Assembly (NCBI GenBank): GCA_964036665.1
Contig: OZ038529.1
Span: forward strand, 15,570,060-15,634,059
Reading direction: 5' to 3'
From: Gordius sp. MW1
Taxonomy: Eukaryota; Nematomorpha; Gordioida; Gordea; Gordiidae
DNA length: 64,000 bases
The notes beneath the pieces are model-generated. The model saw only the letters and a list, made by a program, of their open reading frames with translations. It was not told where the DNA came from and did no database searches. The translations under genes and the position numbers were made by a program. This document shows positions 7,200-20,900 of the stretch, in pieces (the stretch's first letter is position 1; the number at the start of each line of letters is the position of its first letter).

Positions 7200-9030
7200 T
7201 CAAAATGATGGTTCTCGCAGCTTAAAACCTCTTTTCGGAAGTCAATCGAGGATAATAGGATTCTCAAATTGGCTTACTTTTATATATTTTTTCATGCTGT
7301 TTCACATAGAATCGAAAAAAATAAATATTTTTACCTCATTTTTCACATATTTTTCTTTGGACCGTACGCATCCGATGAAAGTTGTCGTTTTCAGACGTGG
7401 TTTCTATGATCCCAAGTAAAAATTTATCAGAATCTGAAAACTATTACTTTGAAATCATGATCGCATATTTTCAAAAATTAAGCATCACGTTGCAATACAA
7501 CAAACTAATCGCAACAATAAAACGTTGTCTTTTGTCAAAATGTTAGTTCTCGCAGCTTAAAACCTCTTTGCGGAAGTCAATCGAGGATAATAGGATTCTC
7601 AAATTGGCTTACTTTTATATATTTTTTTACGCTCTTTCACATAGGATCGAAAAAAATAAATATTTTTACCTCAAAATTTTTCACATATTTTTCTTTGGAC
7701 CGTATGCATCCGATGAAAGTTGTCGTTTTCAGACGTGGTTTCTATGATCCCAAGTAAAAATTTATCAGAATCAGAAAACTATTACTTTGAAATCATGATC
7801 GCATAATGCATTTTTGAAAAATTAAGCACTCACGTTGCGATACAACAAACTAATCGCAACAATAAAACGTTGTCTTTTGTCAAAATGTTAGTTCTCGCAG
7901 CTTAAAACCTCTTTGCGGAAGTCAATCGAGGATAATAGGATTCTCAAATTGGCTTACTCTTATATATTTTTTTACGCTCTTTCACATAGAATCGAAAAAA
8001 ATAAATATTATTACCTCAAAATTTTTCACATATTTTTCTTTCAACCGTATGCATCCGATGAAAGTTCTCGTTTTCAGACGTGGTTTCTATGATCCCAAGT
8101 AATAATTTATCAGAATCTGAAACCTATTACTTTGAAATCATGATCGCATAGAGCCATTTTGAAAAATTAAGCATCACGTTGCGATGCAACAAACTAATCG
8201 CAACAAGAAAACGTTGTCTTTTGTCAAAATGATAGTTCTCGCAGCTTAAAACCTCTTTTCGGAAGTCAATCGAGGATAATAGGATTCTCAAATTGGCTTA
8301 CTTTTATATATTTTTTCATGCTGTTTCACATAGAATCGAAAAAAATAAATATTTTTACCTCATTTTTCACATATTTTTCTTTGAACCGTATTCATCCGAT
8401 GAAAGTTGTCGTTTTCAGACGTGGTTTCTATGATCCCAAGTAAAAATTTATTAGAATCTAAAAACTATTACTTTGAAATCATAATCGCTTAGAGCAGTTT
8501 TCAAAAATTCAGCACTCACGTTGCGATACAACAAACTAATCGCAACAATAAAACGTTGTCTTTTGTCAAAATGATAGTTCTTGCAGCTTAAAACCTCTTT
8601 GCGGAAGTCAATCGAGGATAATACGATTCTCAAATTGGCTTACTTTTATATATTTCTTTACGCTCTTTCACATAGAACCGAAAAAAATAAATATTTTTAC
8701 CTCAAAATTTTTCACATATTTTTCTTTGGACCGTATTCATCCGATGAAAGTTGTCGTTTTCAGACGTGGTTTCTATGATCCCTAGTTAAAATTTATCAGA
8801 ATCTCAAAACTATTACTTTGAAATCATGATCGCATAGAGCCATTTTGAAAAATTAAGCATCACGTTGCGATGCAACAAACTAATCGCAACAATAAAACGT
8901 TGTCTTTTGTCAAAATGATAGTTCTCGCAGCTTAAAACCTCTTTTCGGATGTCAATCGAGGATAATAGGATTCTCAAATTGGCTTACTTTTATATATTTT
9001 TTCATGCTGTTTCACATAGAATCGAAAAAA
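7200..9030 (+). repeat. Outlying copy of the 6-mer satellite unit
   Basis: The variant order here (ATGATGGTTCTCGC, then CCGTACGCATCC, two ATGTTAG monomers, AAGAAAACG, then TACGATTCTC) matches 13050-14880 and 15100-16930. It lies upstream of, and partly overlaps, the 4-mer array. It ends where AAAATTTTCAC in this copy meets AAAATTTTTCAC in the others. Confidence 0.8.
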
Positions 9031-12000
9031 ATAAATATTTTTACCTCAAAATTTTCACATATTTTTCTTTGAACCGTATTCATCCGATGAAAGTTGTCGT
9101 TTTCAGACGTGGTTTCTATGATCCCAAGTAAAAATTTATTAGAATCTAAAAACTATTACTTTGAAATCATAATTGCATAGAGCAGTTTTCAAATATTCAG
9201 CTCTCACGTTGCGATACAACAAACTAATCGCAACAATAAAACGTTGTCTTTTGTCAAATTGAATAGTTCTGGCAGCTTAAAACCTCTTTTCGGAAGTAAA
9301 TCGAACATAATAGGATTCTCAAATTGGCTTACTTTTATATATTTTTTTACGCTCTTTCACATAGAATCGAAAAAAATAAATATTATTACCTCAAAATTTT
9401 TCACATATTTTTCTTTCAACCGTATGCATCCGATGAAAGTTCTCGTTTTCAGACGTGGTTTCTATGATCCCAACCAAGTAATAATTTATCAGAATCTGAA
9501 ACCTATTACTTTAAAATCATGATCGCATAGAGCCATTTTGAAAAATTAAGCATCACGTTGCGATGCAACAAACTAATCGCAACAATAAAACGTTGTCTTT
9601 TGTCAAAATGATAGTTCTCGCAGCTTAAAACCTCTTTTCGGAAGTCAATCGAGGATAATAGGATTCTCAAATTGGCTTACTTTTATATATTTTTTCATGC
9701 TGTTTCACATAGAATCGAAAAAAATAAATATTTTTACCTCATTTTTCACATATTTTTCTTTGAACCGTATTCATCCGATGAAAGTTGTCGTTTTCAGACG
9801 TGGTTTCTATGATCCCAAGTAAAAATTTATTAGAATCTAAAAACTATTACTTTGAAATCATAATCGCTTAGAGCAGTTTTCAAAAATTCAGCACTCACGT
9901 TGCGATACAACAAACTAATCGCAACAATAAAACGTTGTCTTTTGTCAAAATGATAGTTCTTGCAGCTTAAAACCTCTTTGCGGAAGTCAATCGAGGATAA
10001 TACGATTCTCAAATTGGCTTACTTTTATATATTTTTTTACGCTCTTTCACATAGAACCGAAAAAAATAAATATTTTTACCTCAAAATTTTTCACATATTT
10101 TTCTTTGGACCGTATTCATCCGATGAAAGTTGTCGTTTTCAGACGTGGTTCCTATGATCCCTAGTTAAAATTTATCAGAATCTCAAAACTATTACTTTGA
10201 AATCATGATCGCATAGAGCCATTTTGAAAAATTAAGCATCACGTTGGGATGCAACAAACTAATCGCAACAATAAAACGTTGTCTTTTGTCAAAATGATAG
10301 TTCTCGCAGCTTAAAACCTCTTTTCGGATGTCAATCGAGGATAATAGGATTCTCAAATTGGCTTACTTTTATATATTTTTTCATGCTGTTTCACATAGAA
10401 TCGAAAAAAATAAATATTTTTACCTCAAAATTTTCACATATTTTTCTTTGAACCGTATTCATCCGATGAAAGTTGTCGTTTTCAGACGTGGTTTCTATGA
10501 TCCCAAGTAAAAATTTATTAGAATCTAAAAACTATTACTTTGAAATCATAATTGCATAGAGCAGTTTTCAAATATTCAGCTCTCACGTTGCGATACAACA
10601 AACTAATCGCAACAATAAAACGTTGTCTTTTGTCAAATTGAATAGTTCTGGCAGCTTAAAACCTCTTTTCGGAAGTAAATCGAACATAATAGGATTCTCA
10701 AATTGGCTTACTTTTATATATTTTTTTACGCTCTTTCACATAGAATCGAAAAAAATAAATATTATTACCTCAAAATTTTTCACATATTTTTCTTTCAACC
10801 GTATGCATCCGATGAAAGTTCTCGTTTTCAGACGTGGTTTCTATGATCCCAACCAAGTAATAATTTATCAGAATCTGAAACCTATTACTTTAAAATCATG
10901 ATCGCATAGAGCCATTTTGAAAAATTAAGCATCACGTTGCGATGCAACAAACTAATCGCAACAATAAAACGTTGTCTTTTGTCAAAATGATAGTTCTCGC
11001 AGCTTAAAACCTCTTTTCGGAAGTCAATCGAGGATAATAGGATTCTCAAATTGGCTTACTTTTATATATTTTTTCATGCTGTTTCACATAGAATCGAAAA
11101 AAATAAATATTTTTACCTCATTTTTCACATATTTTTCTTTGAACCGTATTCATCCGATGAAAGTTGTCGTTTTCAGACGTGGTTTCTATGATCCCAAGTA
11201 AAAATTTATTAGAATCTAAAAACTATTACTTTGAAATCATAATCGCTTAGAGCAGTTTTCAAAAATTCAGCACTCACGTTGCGATACAACAAACTAATCG
11301 CAACAATAAAACGTTGTCTTTTGTCAAAATGATAGTTCTTGCAGCTTAAAACCTCTTTGCGGAAGTCAATCGAGGATAATACGATTCTCAAATTGGCTTA
11401 CTTTTATATATTTTTTTACGCTCTTTCACATAGAACCGAAAAAAATAAATATTTTTACCTCAAAATTTTTCACATATTTTTCTTTGGACCGTATTCATCC
11501 GATGAAAGTTGTCGTTTTCAGACGTGGTTTCTATGATCCCTAGTTAAAATTTATCAGAATCTCAAAACTATTACTTTGAAATCATGATCGCATAGAGCCA
11601 TTTTGAAAAATTAAGCATCACGTTGCGATGCAACAAACTAATCGCAACAATAAAACGTTGTCTTTTGTCAAAATGATAGTTCTCGCAGCTTAAAACCTCT
11701 TTTCGGATGTCAATCGAGGATAATAGGATTCTCAAATTGGCTTACTTTTATATATTTTTTCATGCTGTTTCACATAGAATCGAAAAAAATAAATATTTTT
11801 ACCTCAAAATTTTCACATATTTTTCTTTGAACCGTATTCATCCGATGAAAGTTGTCGTTTTCAGACGTGGTTTCTATGATCCCAAGTAAAAATTTATCAG
11901 AATCTAAAAACTATTACTTTGAAATCATAATTGCATAGAGCAGTTTTCAAATATTCAGCTCTCTCACGTTGCGATACAACAAACTAATCGCAACAATAAA

Positions 12001-12105
12001 ACGTTGTCTTTTGTCAAATTGAATAGTTCTGGCAGCTTAAAACCTCTTTTCGGAAGTAAATCGAACATAATAGGATTCTCAAATTGGCTTACTTTTATAT
12101 ATTTT
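7960..12105 (+). repeat. 4-mer higher-order repeat, period 1379 bp, about 3 copies
   Basis: Marker sites recur at 1379 bp. Examples are the shifted CGGATGTCAATC at 8947, 10326 and 11705, and TACGATTCTC near 8622, 10001 and 11380. A 4-bp insertion (CCAACCAAG) is shared by copies 2 and 3 near 9473 and 10852 but absent near 8096, so it arose before the last duplication. Copy 3 diverges at about 12105, where CATGCTCTTTCACATAC replaces ACGCTCTTTCACATAG. Confidence 0.9.
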
Positions 12106-12399
12106 TTCATGCTCTTTCACATACAATCGAAAAAAATAAATATTTTTACCTCAAAATTTTTCACATATTTTTCTTTGAACCGTATTCATCCGATGAAAGT
12201 TGTCGTTTTCAGACGTGGTTTCTATGATCCCAAGTAAAAATTTATCAGAATCTGAAAACTATTACTTTGAAATCATGATCGCATAGAGCCATTTTTAAAA
12301 ATTAAGCATCACGTTGCGATACAACAAACTAATCGCAACAATAAAACGTTTTCTTTTGTCAAAATGATAGTTCTCGCAGCTTAAAACCTCTTTTCAGAA

Positions 12400-15300
12400 G
12401 TCAATCGAGGATAATACGATTCTCAAATTGGCTTACTTTTATATATTTTTTTACGCTCTTTCACATAGAACCGAAAAAAATAAATATTTTTACCTCAAAA
12501 TTTTTCACATATTTTTCTTTGGACCGTATTCATCCGATGAAAGTTGTCGTTTTCAGACGTGGTTTCTATGATCCCTAGTTAAAATTTATCAGAATCTCAA
12601 AACTATTACTTTGAAATCATGATCGCATAGAGCCATTTTGAAAAATTAAGCATCACGTTGCGATGCAACAAACTAATCGCAACAATAAAACGTTGTCTTT
12701 TGTCAAAATGATAGTTCTCGCAGCTTAAAACCTCTTTTCGGATGTCAATCGAGGATAATAGGATTCTCAAATTGGCTTACTTTTATATATTTTTTCATGC
12801 TGTTTCACATAGAATCGAAAAAAATAAATATTTTTACCTCAAAATTTTTCACATATTTTTCTTTGGACCGTATGCATCCGATGAAAGTTGTCGTTTTCAG
12901 ACGTGGTTTCTATGATCCCAAGTAAAAATTTATCAGAATCAGAAAACTATTACTTTGAAATCATGATCGCATAATGCATTTTTGAAAAATTAAGCACTCA
13001 CGTTGCGATACAACAAACTAATCGCAACAATAAAACGTTGTCTTTTGTCAAAATGATGGTTCTCGCAGCTTAAAACCTCTTTTCGGAAGTCAATCGAGGA
13101 TAATAGGATTCTCAAATTGGCTTACTTTTATATATTTTTTCATGCTGTTTCACATAGAATCGAAAAAAATAAATATTTTTACCTCATTTTTCACATATTT
13201 TTCTTTGGACCGTACGCATCCGATGAAAGTTGTCGTTTTCAGACGTGGTTTCTATGATCCCAAGTAAAAATTTATCAGAATCTGAAAACTATTACTTTGA
13301 AATCATGATCGCATATTTTCAAAAATTAAGCATCACGTTGCGATACAACAAACTAATCGCAACAATAAAACGTTGTCTTTTGTCAAAATGTTAGTTCTCG
13401 CAGCTTAAAACCTCTTTGCGGAAGTCAATCGAGGATAATAGGATTCTCAAATTGGCTTACTTTTATATATTTTTTTACGCTCTTTCACATAGGATCGAAA
13501 AAAATAAATATTTTTACCTCAAAATTTTTCACATATTTTTCTTTGGACCGTATGCATCCGATGAAAGTTGTCGTTTTCAGACGTGGTTTCTATGATCCCA
13601 AGTAAAAATTTATCAGAATCAGAAAACTATTACTTTGAAATCATGATCGCATAATGCATTTTTGAAAAATTAAGCACTCACGTTGCGATACAACAAACTA
13701 ATCGCAACAATAAAACGTTGTCTTTTGTCAAAATGTTAGTTCTCGCAGCTTAAAACCTCTTTGCGGAAGTCAATCGAGGATAATAGGATTCTCAAATTGG
13801 CTTACTCTTATATATTTTTTTACGCTCTTTCACATAGAATCCAAAAAAATAAATATTATTACCTCAAAATTTTTCACATATTTTTCTTTCAACTGTATGC
13901 ATCCGATGAAAGTTCTCGTTTTCAGACGTGGTTTCTATGATCCCAAGTAATAATTTATCAGAATCTGAAACCTATTACTTTGAAATCATGATCGCATAGA
14001 GCCATTTTGAAAAATTAAGCATCACGTTGCGATGCAACAAACTAATCGCAACAAGAAAACGTTGTCTTTTGTCAAAATGATAGTTCTCGCAGCTTAAAAC
14101 CTCTTTTCGGAAGTCAATCGAGGATAATAGGATTCTCAAATTGGCTTACTTTTATATATTTTTTCATGCTGTTTCACATAGAATCGAAAAAAATAAATAT
14201 TTTTACCTCATTTTTCACATATTTTTCTTTGAACCGTATTCATCCGATGAAAGTTGTCGTTTTCAGACGTGGTTTCTATGATCCCAAGTAAAAATTTATC
14301 AGAATCTAAAAACTATTACTTTGAAATCATAATCGCATAGAGCAGTTTTCAAAAATTCAGCACTCACGTTGCGATACAACAAACTAATCGCAACAATAAA
14401 ACGTTGTCTTTTGTCAAAATGATAGTTCTTGCAGCTTAAAACCTCTTTGCGGAAGTCAATCGAGGATAATACGATTCTCAAATTGGCTTACTTTTATATT
14501 TTTTTACGCTCTTTCACATAGAACCGAAAAAAATAAATATTTTTACCTCAAAATTTTTCACATATTTTTCTTTGGACCGTATTCATCCGATGAAAGTTGT
14601 CGTTTTCAGACGTGGTTTCTATGATCCCTAGTTAAAATTTATCAGAATCTCAAAACTATTACTTTGAAATCATGATCGCATAGAGCCATTTTGAAAAATT
14701 AAGCATCACGTTGCGATGCAACAAACTAATCGCAACAATAAAACGTTGTCTTTTGTCAAAATGATAGTTCTCGCAGCTTAAAACCTCTTTTCGGATGTCA
14801 ATCGAGGATAATAGGATTCTCAAATTGGCTTACTTTTATATATTTTTTCATGCTGTTTCACATAGAATCGAAAAAAATAAATATTTTTACCTCAAAATTT
14901 TTCACATATTTTTCTTTGGACCGTATGCATCCGATGAAAGTTGTCGTTTTCAGACGTGGTTTCTATGATCCCAAGTAAAAATTTATCAGAATCAGAAAAC
15001 TATTACTTTGAAATCATGATCGCATAATGCATTTTTGAAAAATTAAGCACTCACGTTGCGATACAACAAACTAATCGCAACAATAAAACGTTGTCTTTTG
15101 TCAAAATGATGGTTCTCGCAGCTTAAAACCTCTTTTCGGAAGTCAATCGAGGATAATAGGATTCTCAAATTGGCTTACTTTTATATATTTTTTCATGCTG
15201 TTTCACATAGAATCGAAAAAAATAAATATTTTTACCTCATTTTTCACATATTTTTCTTTGGACCGTACGCATCCGATGAAAGTTGTCGTTTTCAGACGTG

Positions 15301-16945
15301 GTTTCTATGATCCCAAGTAAAAATTTATCAGAATCTGAAAACTATTACTTTGAAATCATGATCGCATATTTTCAAAAATTAAGCATCACGTTGCGATACA
15401 ACAAACTAATCGCAACAATAAAACGTTGTCTTTTGTCAAAATGTTAGTTCTCGCAGCTTAAAACCTCTTTGCGGAAGTCAATCGAGGATAATAGGATTCT
15501 CAAATTGGCTTACTTTTATATATTTTTTTACGCTCTTTCACATAGGATCGAAAAAAATAAATATTTTTACCTCAAAATTTTTCACATATTTTTCTTTGGA
15601 CCGTATGCATCCGATGAAAGTTGTCGTTTTCAGACGTGGTTTCTATGATCCCAAGTAAAAATTTATCAGAATCAGAAAACTATTACTTTGAAATCATGAT
15701 CGCATAATGCATTTTTGAAAAATTAAGCACTCACGTTGCGATACAACAAACTAATCGCAACAATAAAACGTTGTCTTTTGTCAAAATGTTAGTTCTCGCA
15801 GCTTAAAACCTCTTTGCGGAAGTCAATCGAGGATAATAGGATTCTCAAATTGGCTTACTCTTATATATTTTTTTACGCTCTTTCACATAGAATCGAAAAA
15901 AATAAATATTATTACCTCAAAATTTTTCACATATTTTTCTTTCAACCGTATGCATCCGATGAAAGTTCTCGTTTTCAGACGTGGTTTCTATGATCCCAAG
16001 TAATAATTTATCAGAATCTGAAACCTATTACTTTGAAATCATGATCGCATAGAGCCATTTTGAAAAATTAAGCATCACGTTGCGATGCAACAAACTAATC
16101 GCAACAAGAAAACGTTGTCTTTTGTCAAAATGATAGTTCTCGCAGCTTAAAACCTCTTTTCGGAAGTCAATCGAGGATAATAGGATTCTCAAATTGGCTT
16201 ACTTTTATATATTTTTTCATGCTGTTTCACATAGAATCGAAAAAAATAAATATTTTTACCTCATTTTTCACATATTTTTCTTTGAACCATATTCATCCGA
16301 TGAAAGTTGTCGTTTTCAGACGTGGTTTCTATGATCCCAAGTAAAAAATTATCAGAATCTAAAAACTATTACTTTGAAATCATAATCGCATAGAGCAGTT
16401 TTCAAAAATTCAGCACTCACGTTGGGATACAACAAACTAATCGCAACAATAAAACGTTGTCTTTTGTCAAAATGATAGTTCTTGCAGCTTAAAACCTCTT
16501 TGCGGAAGTCAATCGAGGATAATACGATTCTCAAATTGGCTTACTTTTATATTTTTTTACGCTCTTTCACATAGAACCGAAAAAAATAAATATTTTTACC
16601 TCAAAATTTTTCACATATTTTTCTTTGGACCGTATTCATCCGATGAAAGTTGTCGTTTTCAGACGTGGTTTCTATGATCCCTAGTTAAAATTTATCAGAA
16701 TCTCAAAACTATTACTTTGAAATCATGATCGCATAGAGCCATTTTGAAAAATTAAGCATCACGTTGCGATGCAACAAACTAATCGCAACAATAAAACGTT
16801 GTCTTTTGTCAAAATGATAGTTCTCGCAGCTTAAAACCTCTTTTCGGATGTCAATCGAGGATAATAGGATTCTCAAATTGGCTTACTTTTATATATTTTT
16901 TCATGCTGTTTCACATAGAATCGAAAAAAATAAATATTTTTACCT
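12400..16945 (+). repeat. 6-mer higher-order repeat, period ~2053 bp, about 2.2 copies
   Basis: TACGATTCTC recurs at about 12416, 14470 and 16523. Between these, the same series of six monomer types follows (CGGATGTC, GATGGTTC, two ATGTTAG types, AAGAAAACG, TACGATTC). The second copy contains a 2-bp shorter TATATT tract. Similarity stops near 16945. Confidence 0.88.
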
Positions 16946-17460
16946 CAAAATTTTCACATATTTTTCTTTGAACCGTATTCATCCGATGAAAGTTGTCGTT
17001 TTCAGACGTGGTTTCTATGATCCCAAGTAAAAATTTATCAGAATCTAAAAACTATTACTTTGAAATCATAATTGCATAGAGCAGTTTTCAAATATTCAGC
17101 TCTCACGTTGCGATACAACAAACTAATCGCAACAATAAAACGTTGTCTTTTGTCAAATTGAATAGTTCTGGCAGCTTAAAACCTCTTTTCGGAAGTAAAT
17201 CGAACATAATAGGATTCTCAAATTGGCTTACTTTTATATATTTTTTCATGCTCTTTCACATACAATCGAAAAAAATAAATATTTTTACCTCAAAATTTTT
17301 CACATATTTTTCTTTGAACCGTATTCATCCGATGAAAGTTGTCGTTTTCAGACGTGGTTTCTATGATCCCAAGTAAAAATTTATCAGAATCTGAAAACTA
17401 TTACTTTGAAATCTTGATCGCATAGAGCCATTTTCAAAAATTAAGCATCACGTTGCGATA
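16848..17460 (+). repeat. Segment paralogous to 11707-12319
   Basis: Two consecutive monomers (CGGATGTCAATC type followed by TCAAATTGAATAG with TCGAACATAATAGG) repeat those at 11707-12319 at an offset of about 5140 bp. The 6-mer array is thus flanked on both sides by the same pair, as expected if it expanded inside it. Confidence 0.75.
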
Positions 17461-17949
17461 CAACAAACTAATCGCAACAATAAAACGTTTTCTTTTGTCA
17501 AAATGATAGTTCTCGCAGCTTAAAACCTCTTTTCGGAAGTCAATCGAGGATAATAGGATTCTCAAATTGGCTTACTCTTATATATTTTTTTACGCTCTTT
17601 CACATAGAATCGAAAAAAATAAATATTTTTACCTCAAAATTTTTCACATATTTTTCTTTGGACCGTATTCATCCGATGAAAGTTCTCGTTTTCAGACGTG
17701 GTTTCTATGATCCCAAGTAATAATTTATCAGAATCTGATAACTATTACTTTGAAATCATGATCGCATAATGCATATTTGAAAAATTAAGCACTCACGTTG
17801 CGATACAACAAACTAATCGCAACATTAAATTGTCTTTTGTCAAAATGTTAGTTCTCGCAGCTTAAAACCTCTTTTCGGAAGTCAATCGAGGATAATAGGA
17901 TTCTCAAATTGGCTTACTTTTATATATTTTTTTATGTTGTTTCACATAG

Positions 17950-20900
17950 GATCGAAAAAAATAAATATTTTTACCTCAAAATTTTTCACATATTTTTCTT
18001 TGAACCGTATTCATCCGATGAAAGTTGTCGTTTTCAGACGTGGTTTCTATGATCCCAAGTAAAAATTTATCAGAATCTAAAAACTATTACTTTGAAATCA
18101 TAATCGCATAGATCAGTTTTCAAAAATTCAGCACTCACGTTGCGATACAACAAACTAATCGCAACAATAAAACGTTGTCTTTTGTAAAATTGAATAGTTC
18201 TGGCAGCTTAAAACCTCTTTTCGGAAGTGAATCGAGGATAATAGGATTCTCAAATTGGCTTACTTTTATATATTTTTTTACGCTCTTTCACATAGAATCG
18301 AAAAAAATAAATATTTTTACCTCAAAATTTTTCACATATTTTTCTTTGAACCGTATTCATCCGATGAAAGTTGTCGTTTTCAGACGTGGTTTCTATGATC
18401 CCAAGTAAAAATTTATCAGAATCTAAAAACTATTACTTTGAAATCATAATCGCATAGAGCAGTTTTCAAAAATTCAGCACTCACGTTGCGATACAACAAA
18501 CTAATCGCAACAATAAAACGTTTACTTTTGTCAAAATGATAGTTCTCGCAGCTTAAAACCTCTTTGCGGAAGTCAATCGAGGATAATAGGATTCTCAAAT
18601 TGGCTTACTTTTATATATTTTTTCATGCTCTTTCACATAGAATCGAAAAAAATAAATATTTTTACCTCAAAATTTTTCACATATTTTTCTTTCAACCGTA
18701 TGCATCCGATGAAAGGTGTCGTTTTCAGACCGGGTTTCCATGATAAAAAGTAAAAATTTATCAGAATCAGAAAACTATTACTTTGAAACCATGATCGCAT
18801 AATGCATTTTCAAAAATTAAGAATCACGTTGCGATACAACAAACTAATCGCAACAATAAAACGTTGTCTTTTGTCAAAATGATAGTTCTCGCAGCTTAAA
18901 ACCTCTTTTCGGAAGTCAATCGAGGATAATAGGATTCTCAAATTGGCTTACTTTTATATATTTTTTCATGCTCTTTCACATAGAATCGAAAAAAATAAAT
19001 ATTTTTACCTCAAAATTTTTCACATATTTTTCTTTGAACCGTATTCATCCGATGAAAGTTGTCGTTTTCAGACGTGGTTTCTATGATCCCAAGTAAAAAT
19101 TTATCAGAATCTGAAAACTATTACTATGAAATCATGATCGAATAGAGCCATTTTCAAAAATTAAGCATCACGTTGCGATACAACAAACTAATCGCAACAA
19201 TAAAACGTTGTCTTTTGTCAAAATGATAGTTCTCGCAGCTTAAAACCTCTTTTCAGAAGTCAATCGAGGCTAATAGGATTCTCAAATTGGCTTACTTTTA
19301 TATATTTTTTCATGCTGTTTCACATAGAATCGAAAAAAATAAATATTTTTACCTCAAAATTTTTCACATATTTTTCTTTGAACCGTATTCATCCGATGAA
19401 AGTTGTCGTTTTCAGACGTGGTTTCTATGATCCCAAGTAAAAATTTATCAGAATCTAAAAACTATTACTTTGAAATCATAATCGCATAGAGCAGTTTTCA
19501 AAAATTCAGCACTCACGTTGCGATACAACAAACTAATCGCAACAATAAAACGTTGTCTTTTGTAAAATAGAATAGTTCTGGCAGCTTAAAACCTCTTTTC
19601 GGAAGTAAATCGAGGATAATAGGATTCTCAAATTGGCTTACTTTTATATATTTTTTTACGCTCTTTCACATAGAATCGAAAAAAATAAATATTTTTACCT
19701 CAAAATTTTTCACATATTTTTCTTTGAACCGTATTCATCCGATGAAAGTTGTCGTTTTCAGACGTGGTTTCTATGATCCCAAGTAAAAATTTATCAGAAT
19801 CTAAAAACTATTACTTTGAAATCATAATCGCATAGAGCAGTTTTCAAAAATTCAGCACTCACGTTGCGATACAACAAACTAATCGCAACAATAAAACGTT
19901 GTCTTTTGTAAAATTGAATAGTTCTGGCAGCTAAACCTCTTTTCGGAAGTAAATCGAGGATAATAGGATTCTCAAATTGGCTTACTTTTATATATTTTTT
20001 TACGCTCTTTCACATAGAATCGAAAAAAATAAATATTTTTACCTCAAAATTTTTCACATATTTTTCTTTGAACCGTATTCATCCGATGAAAGTTGTCGTT
20101 TTCAGACGTGGTTTCTATGATCCCAAGTAAAAATTTATCAGAATCTAAAAACTATTACTTTGAAATCATAATCGCATAGAGCAGTTTTCAAAAATTCAGC
20201 ACTCACGTTGCGATACAACAAACTATTTGCAACAATAAAACGTTGTCTTTTGTCAAAATGATAGTTCTCGCAGCTTAAAACCTCTTTGCGGAAGTCAATC
20301 GAGGATAATAGGATTCTCAAATTGGCTTACTTTTATATATTTTTTCATGCTCTTTCACATAGAATCGAAAAAAATAAATATTTTTACCTCAAAATTTTTC
20401 ACATATTTTTCTTTCAGCCGTATGCATCCGATGAAAGTTGTCGTTTTCAGACCGGGTTTCCATGAAAAAAAGTAAAAATTTATCAGAATCAGAAAACTAT
20501 TACTTTGAAACCATGATCGCATAATGCATTTTCAAAAATTAAGCATCACGTTGCGATACAACAAACTAATCGCAACAATAAAACGTTGTCTTTTGTCAAA
20601 ATGATAGTTCTCGCAGCTTAAAACCTCTTTTCGGAAGTCAATCGAGGATAATAGGATTCTCAAATCGGCTTACTTTTATATATTTTTTCATGCTGTTTCA
20701 CATAGAATCGAAAAAAATAAATATTTTTACCTCAAAATTTTTCACATATTTTTCTTTGAACCGTATTCATCCGATGAAAGTTGTCGTTTTCAGACGTGGT
20801 TTCTATGATCCCAAGTAAAAATTTATCAGAATCTGAAAACTATTACTTTGAAATCATGATCGAATAGAGCCATTTTCAAAAATTAAGCATCACGTTGCGA

